A stretch of DNA of 61,396 bases from the NCBI GenBank assembly GCA_002430835.1, contig DJDA01000001.1:1-61396 (forward strand), read 5' to 3'. The stretch comes from Brevundimonas sp. UBA5936 (lineage in GTDB: Bacteria; Pseudomonadota; Alphaproteobacteria; Caulobacterales; Caulobacteraceae). The translations under genes were made by a program, and so were the position numbers. The stretch's first letter is position 1. The number at the start of each line of letters is the position of its first letter. Below, piece after piece: positions 27,490 through 34,406 of this stretch. The notes beneath the pieces were generated by a model. The model was given only the letters and a program-made list of their open reading frames with translations, was not told where the DNA came from and made no database searches.

Positions 27490-27702
27490 ATGGAATGGGA
27501 GCAGATCGTCGGCGCAAATATCAGGCGCCTCCGCAAGGAACGCGGCCTAAGCCAGGAGGCGTTGGCAGGGGAAGCGGGATTGGCGATGCGTCATCTGGGG
27601 CGCATTGAACGCGGCGAGGGTAATCCGACGGTGGCGATTTTGGGCAAGTTGGCTGAAGTGTTGGGCGTCCTTCCGACGGATTTTTATGCCGTCGGCCAAT
27701 AG
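27490..27702 (+). CDS. Small XRE-family regulator
   Basis: 70 aa, essentially a single HTH_XRE domain: IVGANIRRLRKERGLSQEAL, AGLAMRHLGRIERGEGNPTV, ILGKLAEVLGV. Size and lack of other domains resemble controller-type or phage Cro-like repressors. It is divergent from the peptide/lipoprotein pair across the 18-bp palindrome, which it probably binds. It converges on the AcpS-like gene that ends the ten-gene operon. Confidence 0.85.
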   Translation: MEWEQIVGANIRRLRKERGLSQEALAGEAGLAMRHLGRIERGEGNPTVAILGKLAEVLGVLPTDFYAVGQ

Positions 27703-27715
27703 GGCCGCTCCTGAC

Positions 27716-28231
27716 TCATAGCGGACCTCGACTAGGTCCGCTTTGGGGGCGATCAGCCGTGATCTGAATTGCGGAGATCGCAGGCATGGTTGGAAGACTA
27801 GAGGCCAGTGCTGTCGTAATCGCACGGAGCTTTATTGCGGTGGCTTTGCCGGATATGAGGGCCGCAGATGCAACGACCCAAGTCGGGGTCACCATGGCGT
27901 CGGCGCGGATGCTGTAATTGGTGCCTGACGCTAGTGCCTGCGCTTGCTGAGCCGCGCCCCCCCGCAGTTGCACGCCGATCCCGTCGATGCTTCGTGTCAC
28001 GACAATATCGCGCCATCGCACACCGTCCGTCATGCCGACGCCAAGAGTCTTTGCACCAGCTTCCTTCACCGCAACGGCAATCGCTGCCGTTAGCGCTAGG
28101 TCGGTATGGGCGGTAAAGCCTTGCTGCTCTGCTTCATCGGAAATTTCATCAAGCCAAGCCTTTCCGAAGCGATCGACTGAACGCCGAATGCGGGAAATTC
28201 TGCAAAGGTCGATGCCGATGCCGAGGATCAT
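27716..28231 (-). CDS. AcpS-like 4'-phosphopantetheinyl transferase, last gene of ten-gene operon
   Basis: 171 aa from the ATG at 28231. The N-terminus MILGIGIDLCRISRIRRSV carries the AcpS metal-binding Asp (GIDL), and AVAVKEAGAKTLGVGMTDGV carries the second motif (KEA.AK). LRGGAAQQAQALASG matches the next family block. The enzyme would move phosphopantetheine from CoA to a serine on a carrier protein. It is longer than housekeeping AcpS (about 120-140 aa) and has an extra C-terminal tail. No obvious carrier protein is encoded nearby. It sits 4 bases behind the small membrane protein gene. Confidence 0.75.
   Translation of the reverse strand: MILGIGIDLCRISRIRRSVDRFGKAWLDEISDEAEQQGFTAHTDLALTAAIAVAVKEAGAKTLGVGMTDGVRWRDIVVTRSIDGIGVQLRGGAAQQAQALASGTNYSIRADAMVTPTWVVASAALISGKATAIKLRAITTALASSLPTMPAISAIQITADRPQSGPSRGPL
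27720..27742. terminator. Hairpin between convergent XRE and AcpS-like genes
   Basis: Arms AGCGGACCT (27720-27728) and AGGTCCGCT (27734-27742) with a 5-nt loop. It overlaps the last codons of the AcpS-like gene and lies 18 bases after the XRE stop. No long T run on either side, so its strength is uncertain. Confidence 0.45.
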
Positions 28232-28235
28232 GGGG

Positions 28236-28592
28236 CTACCAGAGCCCTCGCAGCGCAACCGTCAAAGCACCAAAGACCAGCACCCAGCAGATGAGGGCGG
28301 CCGCAACGCCATCGGCTTTCACACCGATCAGATCAATGCGGAATGTTGGGTCTAGCGCACGCATGAGGCACACCAAGCCGGTGGTGAAGAAGGCAATGAC
28401 CGGCAGGCCAAAGAGCGCGAGCCCATGCGCTTGGAGATAAAGGTGCGCATCGAGTTTGGTGACTTGCGTCAAGCCGTGTCGTGCAACATGCGCGGAGCCA
28501 CAGAGCGCTAGCGCTGCTGTCGCGACATAGGCTGCGCGTGTCCAGCCGCCGGGCTTGGTCGCGGGGATATCGGCCGGCGGCGTTTTGGTCAT
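28236..28592 (-). CDS. Small membrane protein of the ten-gene operon
   Basis: 118 aa. Its ATG overlaps the upstream stop (TAATG), so it is translated together with the 5-hmdU-kinase-like gene. Three hydrophobic stretches are visible: AAYVATAALALCGSAHVA, ALFGLPVIAFFTTGLVCLM and AAALICWVLVFGALTVAL. A short cytosolic head (MTKTPPADIPATKPGG) precedes them. No family recognised. Together with the anchored dCTP-deaminase-like protein it suggests that part of the system works at the inner membrane. Confidence 0.7.
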   Translation of the reverse strand: MTKTPPADIPATKPGGWTRAAYVATAALALCGSAHVARHGLTQVTKLDAHLYLQAHGLALFGLPVIAFFTTGLVCLMRALDPTFRIDLIGVKADGVAAALICWVLVFGALTVALRGLW

Positions 28593-29575
28593 TAGAATAG
28601 GCCTCCTTGGCGTTCGCTCACCGCGGATGTTGGCACATTCAGGCCCCAGCGTGGCGGAAACATTGGCTGAGGCAGGGGGGCGTTTGTATTGCGATAGATC
28701 TGCTTGATGCGGGTGCGCCCCGAAAGCCCCGGGATGTCCGGGTGTGCGATGCGGGCGTATTTCGAAATTTCGCAGAAGAGGTTCTGGCAGTCGATCGGCT
28801 GCAGCCGCCGCCCGAAGAGCGAGGCGAATTCCAGCCCGGCGTCCGCAAACGCGCTTTCTTGCCGCTCGCACATGAGATGGATGACCTCCTCCGCAGATCG
28901 GCCGCCGACATCGGCGAAGCATTTCGAGATGCCATCCAACGCGCCGGGGCCAGCCACAACGAAGTCGGCTTCGTCGTGCCCCAACATCGCGGAGTAGTTG
29001 AGATCGATGGCGTACTGGAAGGCCAGGAACGGGCCGAGGCCGCGATAGCGGAGAAGGAGTTCGAAGACGCTGCGCAGATCGGGAGCCTGATGAACGCGCT
29101 CGGGTAGGCGGTCGTCCATCATCTGTGTGAGCAACAGCAGATGGTTCTCATGCTTGCGCGTCCGGCCCATCGCTGGCGAGGGCATGATGTAGGCGGCTGA
29201 GTAGAGGCGACTTCCACGCGCCATGAGATCCGTCATGATCTTGGCGACCGCATTCAGGTCGGTGTTCTCATAGCTCAATGGGCCGAGGCGGCTCTCGAGG
29301 GCGCGCCACGTTTCGATGCGGTTGAAAATCTTGAACAGGAGCGTGCGGAAGAATAACTCGCGAGGGGTTTGCGCCCGATCTTCGCGATACTGGACGTCAC
29401 GGATCAAAAACTGGCTGACGCGATCGCTCGCGCGATAAGCGTTGGTGAAGCGATGGGCGGCGAGGATCGGATCGTCAGTCCACGGGCCGACGGGATCGTC
29501 CAGTCGGCGCATATAGAGCGCCTGGCGCTTAGCGGCGAAACGCCAATACGTGTCGTATACGACCGTGGTTTCCAT
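28592..29575 (-). CDS. 5-hmdU DNA kinase helical-domain protein (HMUDK_hel, DNA-glycosylase-like)
   Basis: 327 aa from the ATG at 29575, chosen for a strong AGGAGG 3 bases before it; an upstream TTG at 29698 is weaker. Family blocks are YDTYWRFAAKRQALYMRRL, WTDDPILAAHRFTNAYRASD, FKIFNRIETWRALES, YSAAYIMPSP, RYRGLGPFLAFQYAIDLNYS (helix-hairpin-helix-like), GPGALDGISKCF and QPIDCQNLFCEISKYAR. This set belongs to the all-helical domain tied to phage 5-hydroxymethyl-dU DNA kinases and thymine hypermodification enzymes. It appears here without a fused P-loop kinase. A role on modified thymines in DNA or nucleotides is inferred. Confidence 0.8.
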   Translation of the reverse strand: METTVVYDTYWRFAAKRQALYMRRLDDPVGPWTDDPILAAHRFTNAYRASDRVSQFLIRDVQYREDRAQTPRELFFRTLLFKIFNRIETWRALESRLGPLSYENTDLNAVAKIMTDLMARGSRLYSAAYIMPSPAMGRTRKHENHLLLLTQMMDDRLPERVHQAPDLRSVFELLLRYRGLGPFLAFQYAIDLNYSAMLGHDEADFVVAGPGALDGISKCFADVGGRSAEEVIHLMCERQESAFADAGLEFASLFGRRLQPIDCQNLFCEISKYARIAHPDIPGLSGRTRIKQIYRNTNAPLPQPMFPPRWGLNVPTSAVSERQGGLF

Positions 29576-29724
29576 GGCCTCCTGCTGACTTGAGTTGGGC
29601 GCTCCGCTTGGCGCGCGGTTGGCCTGCGGGTCAGGCGTGGGACGGCGATCTATGACTCGCGCGCTCAAGTCAAACTCGGCGTTCGCGTGAACGGCCAAGC
29701 TGGAGTTGGAAGATCAATGTTCGG

Positions 29725-30549
29725 TCACGTTTGCGGCGTCGCGGGGGCCGGCGGTGATGGCGTAGCTTGGGGTGCCGCCGGCGGTGGCGACAACGGTTGC
29801 GCCGCCTCTGACGCTGGCGTCTGCGCCTTTTCGTCGGCGCGCTGTGGCGCACATTCGCGCAGACTGAAGGTGATCAGGGCCCCGACCAAAAGCGCCACCC
29901 CCCATTTCATGACGGCTTGCTCACGCTCGACGCCGTTGAGCCGATCAGTGACCTTCTTGTCGTTCTCGGTGATCTTGGATTGCAGGCTGGCGAACGACTG
30001 AATGCCATCGGCGAGGGGACCGATGAGCTCGGTCGGAATGGTCTTGAAGCCCTTCTTTGGATAGGGCTCGGCCTCTCCGGAGAAAGCCTTCGCGGGAAAT
30101 TCGGTCCGCGTGTCCAAGTCCGCATACCAGATCAGAAAGCAGCATTCGCCGCGCTGGAGGTGAACCGTGCCCGGGCTGGCGTTGAAGACCGAGAAGAGAA
30201 GGCGACCTTCATAGCCCGGATCGACGTGGAAGCCCGAAACATTGACGAGGCCCTTGAACTTGTAGCGCGCGCGCATGGAAATGAAGGCGATCGCGTCCTT
30301 CGGCACGCGAACGATGTCTTCGGTCAGGATGAAACCGAATTGTCCTGCGGGGATCGGAAAGTCTTGGTCATCCGCCAGCCGGGTTTTCGGCTTGTTGCGG
30401 GGATCGTTCGGCTCGCCGGTGGGGGACACATAGACCTCGGCCCCGACCCTGAGCGTATAGGCTGAGCCGTCGATCCGTTCCTCGTCCCACTCCTCGGGAG
30501 TGTAGAGTGTCTCGAACTCGGTCCGTAGCCGCTCTTTGCCCCAGAACAT
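29725..30549 (-). CDS. dCTP deaminase/dUTPase-fold protein with C-terminal membrane anchor
   Basis: 274 aa. Residues 25-145 follow the Dcd/dUTPase beta-barrel: RIDGSAYTLRVGAEVYVS, GFILTEDIVRVPKDAIAFIS, RARYKFKGLVNVSGFHVDPG and YEGRLLFSVFNASPG. E114 in DPGYEG matches the position of the catalytic Glu of dCTP deaminase (family knowledge, not tested). A helical linker (residues about 180-212) leads to one membrane span (WGVALLVGALITFSL) and a Pro/Ala tail. Housekeeping Dcd is soluble and about 190 aa, so the anchor is unusual. Its start abuts the stop of the preceding gene. Confidence 0.75.
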   Translation of the reverse strand: MFWGKERLRTEFETLYTPEEWDEERIDGSAYTLRVGAEVYVSPTGEPNDPRNKPKTRLADDQDFPIPAGQFGFILTEDIVRVPKDAIAFISMRARYKFKGLVNVSGFHVDPGYEGRLLFSVFNASPGTVHLQRGECCFLIWYADLDTRTEFPAKAFSGEAEPYPKKGFKTIPTELIGPLADGIQSFASLQSKITENDKKVTDRLNGVEREQAVMKWGVALLVGALITFSLRECAPQRADEKAQTPASEAAQPLSPPPAAPQATPSPPAPATPQT

Positions 30550-31143
30550 CTATGACTCTCCGCCGGTGCCGTCTCGGAAATAGCTGTCGAAGATGGAGCG
30601 CGCTTCGACCGCGCGCAGCCTGATGCGATAGCTGTCTTCCACATCAATATCCTGCGCGGCGGCTTCAGCAAGCACCGCGCGGAATAGCGCCAGGTTGGCG
30701 TCCTTCATGCCTTCACGGAAGGGGACGGCTTCAAGATGGTCCCAGGACTCGCAGAGCTTTGCGAGGCGTCCGTTGTGCTGGATGTATTGATGCACGATCC
30801 AGAACGGATCGTTCGGCTCACGCGGCAGGCTGTCCGCCAACGTTCCGCCAAGCGCTTGCAACGACGGCGCGGCCTCTCCGCTTTCGACCTCGGTGCCCAG
30901 ATCCTGGTTCAAGACGTTGGCGACGACGAGCACGATGATGAAGGCGTCGATCAGGACGCGCCGGCGGCGCTCCCCGTCCTGCCTCTGCGCGGCCTCGAGG
31001 AAGTAGGCGGTGTATTTCGCATTGTGCAGCGCCATGTGCTTCATGCGTTGCGCCAGCGGCATCACCACGATGTCTTTGTGGTACGCCTCGTCGTGCTTCA
31101 GTTGCGCCCATTGAAGCGCCAACAGTTGAGCTCGAACACTCAT
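30550..31143 (-). CDS. All-alpha protein of the ten-gene operon (weakly MazG-like)
   Basis: 197 aa from the ATG at 31143 (MSVRAQLLALQWAQLKHDEA). Almost entirely helical. RMKHMALHNAKYTAYFLEA and LIDAFIIVLVVANVLNQDL recall the helices of MazG-type NTP pyrophosphatases (compare D.li.ll.lAd.lgiDL), but the full metal-binding ExxE...ExxD set is not clear. The second half (WIVHQYIQHNGRLAKLCESW) is unfamiliar. A nucleotide pyrophosphatase would fit its neighbours. This is a guess. Confidence 0.5.
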   Translation of the reverse strand: MSVRAQLLALQWAQLKHDEAYHKDIVVMPLAQRMKHMALHNAKYTAYFLEAAQRQDGERRRRVLIDAFIIVLVVANVLNQDLGTEVESGEAAPSLQALGGTLADSLPREPNDPFWIVHQYIQHNGRLAKLCESWDHLEAVPFREGMKDANLALFRAVLAEAAAQDIDVEDSYRIRLRAVEARSIFDSYFRDGTGGES

Positions 31144-31156
31144 GATCGTTCCTCTT

Positions 31157-31984
31157 CTAAGCGGCTGCCAAGGTGGTGGTGTAGATGACACGGCAGGTCT
31201 TCAGCAGTGCGCGCGCTTCGTCCTTCGTCCAACGGCCGCCTGATCCTTCGCCGGAGCCTGAATCAAACCGCGCAAACGTCGAGTTGATCGTCAGGCCTCC
31301 GACCTTCAGCCCAGTTTCGCGGGCGAGGAAGTATTGAAGGCGCCCCAAGCCGACGAGATTGCCGAGTAGTCGCCGAACGTAATAGTGCGACCTGTAGGTC
31401 GCGTTGAAACGCAGGTAGCCGTCGTGCACCTTTATGCTCAAGTGGCTGAGGCAGGGCCCGCCATACAGACGTTTGCGGTCTGTCGCGGCGTTGTAGATGC
31501 GGATTTCGTCTTCGAACGGCTCGTCCTCGTCGATGAGGTAGCCCGGGTTTTGCTCGAAGGATGCGCAGTATTTGCCGTGATTCTTGATCTTCTGGACCAT
31601 CTCCTTCAGCGGATTGAACACCGTCCCGTCGGCGTCCTTCTGGCGCAGAATCCGGTAGGCGTACGAGCCCCAGTTCCCATCCTTGCGCCCCTTCTGGATC
31701 GTCCGAACTTTGCCGGGATAGTCCTTGAAGACACCCTCCGCGCCATGGCGCAGATACTCATCGAGTGGAAAGATCGTTTCGGCGACCGTGTGGACGCTGA
31801 ACGCCCCGTGCGACGTGAGAAACTCGTCGACGGCTTGGTAGACCAGCTTGTCTTCGTTGGTCAGGACGGTCGGCTCCGCGATGTGCAGGATGACATCGAA
31901 GTCGACCCCTTTTTTCTGCGCGAGCACATGCTCGGCAGCGGCGAGCCAAACGGTTGGCGCTGTGTTTCCACGGATCAGTTCCAT
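31157..31984 (-). CDS. Thymidylate-synthase-like protein
   Basis: 275 aa. The C-terminal half carries the TS signature in order: GPCLSHLSIKVHDGYLRFNA with the likely nucleophile C178, TYRSHYYVRRLLGNLVGLGR in place of YRS.D...G.PFNI, LQYFLARETGLKVGGLTINS and FARFD. The N-terminal half (VDFDVILHIAEPTVLTNEDK, GNWGSYAYRIL) is divergent, though WGSYAYR recalls the TS GxYG block. TS relatives add methyl or hydroxymethyl groups to C5 of dUMP or dCMP. Beside an hmdU-kinase-helical protein, making a modified dUMP is a reasonable inference. Not a housekeeping ThyA. Confidence 0.7.
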   Translation of the reverse strand: MELIRGNTAPTVWLAAAEHVLAQKKGVDFDVILHIAEPTVLTNEDKLVYQAVDEFLTSHGAFSVHTVAETIFPLDEYLRHGAEGVFKDYPGKVRTIQKGRKDGNWGSYAYRILRQKDADGTVFNPLKEMVQKIKNHGKYCASFEQNPGYLIDEDEPFEDEIRIYNAATDRKRLYGGPCLSHLSIKVHDGYLRFNATYRSHYYVRRLLGNLVGLGRLQYFLARETGLKVGGLTINSTFARFDSGSGEGSGGRWTKDEARALLKTCRVIYTTTLAAA

Positions 31985-31994
31985 GTCTGGGTCC

Positions 31995-32624
31995 TCAGGT
32001 CAGCGTTGCGGTTTCACGGAGTTGTCGGTCGATGTAGGTGCGGGTGAGCCAGGCGTGGCCCTGAAGGCCCCAAGCTTCGCCCCAGCTGTTGCGCACGAGG
32101 ATTGCGGGCTCACCCTCATGCATTCCATGCCCGACAGCGAGTACGGCGTGGCCGGCGCGTTCGATATCGGGCGTGAGATCCGGCACGACGCCGTCATCAT
32201 CAGGGTCGAAGAAGGCGTCCGTGATAACGAGGCCGAGGACGATCGGCGCTCCCTTGTCGAGATGCGAGACGAGGTCGCTGAAGGACAATTGATTGGGGAC
32301 GAGCGTCGCCTTCCACGCTTCGCTCTTGAGCGCTGGCGGCGACCAAGGATCCGGTTGGACGAGGGCGTACGGCCACTCGGCTTCAAGGGGCTGGCCGTCT
32401 TGCGCCAAGGCCACCGCCGTCGCCGTCATGGTAGTGCCGATCAACGGATTGCCCGAGGCGCGGGCGATAGCATGGAAGAACAGGTACTCGACCGATAGAT
32501 GGGCGTCCGCCATGCGCTGATGTTCGTGTGCGCAACTGCTGGCGAACGGCAAACAGGCTTGCCGCCGTCCTTGCTCACGGACGGGCAACAGCTGGGAACG
32601 CAAATCTACGGTCGGGCTGATCAA
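31995..32624 (-). CDS. Papain-like (C1-type) cysteine peptidase
   Basis: 209 aa from a TTG at 32624 that overlaps the previous stop (TTGA); the start must lie upstream of VDLRSQLLPVREQG, the usual C1A lead-in. The catalytic set is seen in order: Q18 in REQG, C24 in RQACLPFASS, H159 in AGHAVLAVGHG, N179 in LVRNSWGEAWG. No signal peptide or pro-region is seen, so it should act in the cytosol. Proteases in defence operons often activate or destroy a partner; its target is unknown. Confidence 0.8.
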   Translation of the reverse strand: MISPTVDLRSQLLPVREQGRRQACLPFASSCAHEHQRMADAHLSVEYLFFHAIARASGNPLIGTTMTATAVALAQDGQPLEAEWPYALVQPDPWSPPALKSEAWKATLVPNQLSFSDLVSHLDKGAPIVLGLVITDAFFDPDDDGVVPDLTPDIERAGHAVLAVGHGMHEGEPAILVRNSWGEAWGLQGHAWLTRTYIDRQLRETATLT

Positions 32625-33640
32625 GACGACAGTCCCAATCGGCGACGCCCGGCCCTAGAGAGCCCTCCGGCCTCTGCTCCATCGAAGCGAAGCGACACGG
32701 AGAACTCCGCGTCTTCGGATGAGGGGGCGACCCAGGGTTGGCGTTCCCGCAGGACCATCGCACCTTGGCCATCGGCCGGCGGGCGGGCGATCAGCGTGCG
32801 TTGCGTCGTCCCCCCATAGTGCAGGGGATCGCAAGAGAAGGCCGACTGATCAACGAGCAGATCGTATCCAGCCTCGCGCAGCGCATCGATCTGCCATTGG
32901 TGACCGCTACCGGCGGCCTCTTCGAGATCGATGCGGACGAGATCATCAGGATTTCCGACAAGCTGGGCGCGATGGTCCTTCTGCGTCAGACGCCACACGT
33001 CAGCCCATGAGTTTGCCGGTCGAAACTCGTCGCTAAGCGTGTTCTTGAGTTTGGCGACTTGGGCCTTGCGAAGCGTGGACACCTCGTTTCGCGGCAAGAC
33101 TTGGTGGCTGAGCAGACCCCAGCAGGTGGCTTCGTAGCTGGCACCCATACGGAGGGAGAGCTGGTAGACCACTCCGGGGTTGCGCAGGTCGCGTGCGACG
33201 GTCCAGCCTTGCGCGCGGATATGGTGTTTGTAGAGCCAGCGCGGCAACAGAAATTCGGCCGCGAAGGCGTCCGCGGCGATCTCCTGGGGATCGCGGCCTG
33301 TGGTCGGGGCAAGCGGGCCGCGTTCAACGATCTCGCGATCCACACTGCCTGCATGGTCCAGAATGACGTGACCCAGTTCATGCGCCGCGGTGAAGCGTTG
33401 GATGTGCGCCCCTCTGCGCGTCGTGACCATGATCCCCCGAAGCGGCGCCGGCAGGCAGAGCCCCAAAGCCGAAGTCAGCGGTTTGAACACGAGAGGGATG
33501 CTCAACTCGCCAATGGCGTCGAACACGTCGATGGCGCCGCCACGTTCCGTGACGCGCTTTTCCAGATCGAGCTCCCGGTGCACGCGCTTGGCCGCTGCAA
33601 CGGCTTCGAGTCGGGTGGCTTCGACGGGAGACCTAGCCAC
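32621..33640 (-). CDS. ImmA/IrrE family metallopeptidase
   Basis: 339 aa from a GTG at 33640, preceded by AAGGA and overlapping the end of the XRE gene. The zinc motif HELGH (H87, E88, H91) lies in QRFTAAHELGHVILDHAG, with the downstream helix QEIAADAFAAEFLLPRWLY. Members cleave a partner XRE repressor after stress or a phage signal (ImmA with ImmR, IrrE with DdrO). The C-terminal 160 residues (WADVWRLTQKDHRAQLVG and onward) may be a sensing part. The gene order XRE then ImmA is the usual one. Confidence 0.88.
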   Translation of the reverse strand: MARSPVEATRLEAVAAAKRVHRELDLEKRVTERGGAIDVFDAIGELSIPLVFKPLTSALGLCLPAPLRGIMVTTRRGAHIQRFTAAHELGHVILDHAGSVDREIVERGPLAPTTGRDPQEIAADAFAAEFLLPRWLYKHHIRAQGWTVARDLRNPGVVYQLSLRMGASYEATCWGLLSHQVLPRNEVSTLRKAQVAKLKNTLSDEFRPANSWADVWRLTQKDHRAQLVGNPDDLVRIDLEEAAGSGHQWQIDALREAGYDLLVDQSAFSCDPLHYGGTTQRTLIARPPADGQGAMVLRERQPWVAPSSEDAEFSVSLRFDGAEAGGLSRAGRRRLGLSS

Positions 33641-33989
33641 CGCTCGCGTCCTTAGGGTTTTTGAGTTGCAAGAACTCAGCGAAACGCAACAACTCGGCGC
33701 GATCATCGGCCGAGAGCTCTGTTGCGGCCCGAGCCAACGCTTGAACGCTCTCCGGCAACGGCTGCGTCTGCGCCACCCCGGTTAAGGCTTCGATCGATTG
33801 CCCATAGACCGACGCAAAGCGCGCAAGCTCGACCGCGTCCACCCTGCGCCGTCCATTCTCGGCAAGTGACAGGGCGGAGCGCGAAAGGCCGACCGCTTCT
33901 GCGGCCTCCTCCTGCTTGAGCTCAAGATACTCGCGAGCTTGTCGAAGTCGCTCGCCGATCTTCCGCCACTCGTCGGATTCGTCGCTCAT
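33633..33989 (-). CDS. XRE-family repressor, partner of ImmA/IrrE peptidase
   Basis: 118 aa. The HTH lies at residues about 10-65 (IGERLRQAREYLELKQEEAA, LSRSALSLAENGRRRVDAVE). The C-terminal helical part (LSADDRAELLRFAEFLQLKN) is a likely dimer or cleavage region. It overlaps the ImmA/IrrE gene by eight bases. It most likely binds the 31-bp palindrome ahead of the operon and keeps it silent until the peptidase removes it. Confidence 0.87.
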   Translation of the reverse strand: MSDESDEWRKIGERLRQAREYLELKQEEAAEAVGLSRSALSLAENGRRRVDAVELARFASVYGQSIEALTGVAQTQPLPESVQALARAATELSADDRAELLRFAEFLQLKNPKDASGG

Positions 33990-33999
33990 CGCGTTGCAC

Positions 34000-34371
34000 T
34001 CATACTGGTTCGAGCTCCTTGGCCGGCTTCGGCTTTTTCACTTTGAGAGCGCCGATGAAGACTTGCTCCAGCTTCGGCACGAGGTCCGCAATCATCTCAT
34101 CGCAACTGCCATAGCCACCGGGTTTGATGATCTCAGGGGGAAGCTCCATGTTCAGAACTTCCTTGGTGATCACGGTGGCGTCGAGCACGCGCTTGGAGTC
34201 GATCGCGGGCCTCATTCCCATAATCGATCCGCCTGAACCAGACGGAGCCTCAGCAGCGATTTCGCCATCGATCGCGGCGACCTCGTCCTCGAACCACGTT
34301 TCCAGCTTCGCGATTAGCACCTGCGCTTTTGCAGCGAACGCGGATTTCAACTCGTCCATACCCATGTCCAT
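34000..34371 (-). CDS. Hypothetical protein, first gene of ten-gene operon
   Basis: 123 aa. Its start lies 5 bases from the palindromic operator. The N-terminus is a charged helix (DELKSAFAAKAQVLIAKLET). The middle is GSGGSIMGMRPAIDSKRVLD, and the rest (LPPEIIKPGGYGSCDEMIAD) looks compact and helical. IDSKRVL is faintly like a carrier-protein phosphopantetheine site (DS.), but no full ACP pattern is present. Function unknown. Ten bases separate it from the XRE gene. Confidence 0.6.
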   Translation of the reverse strand: MDMGMDELKSAFAAKAQVLIAKLETWFEDEVAAIDGEIAAEAPSGSGGSIMGMRPAIDSKRVLDATVITKEVLNMELPPEIIKPGGYGSCDEMIADLVPKLEQVFIGALKVKKPKPAKELEPV

Positions 34372-34375
34372 CCGA

Positions 34376-34406
34376 CATATCGTGTTCGATTATCGAACAC
34401 GATATG
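34376..34406. promoter_or_regulatory. Perfect 31-bp palindromic operator of the ten-gene operon
   Basis: Two 14-bp arms, CATATCGTGTTCGA (34376-34389) and its exact reverse complement (34393-34406), are split by 3 bases. It lies immediately upstream of the first gene, where a repressor would block transcription. The XRE protein of the operon is the natural candidate. Confidence 0.85.
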
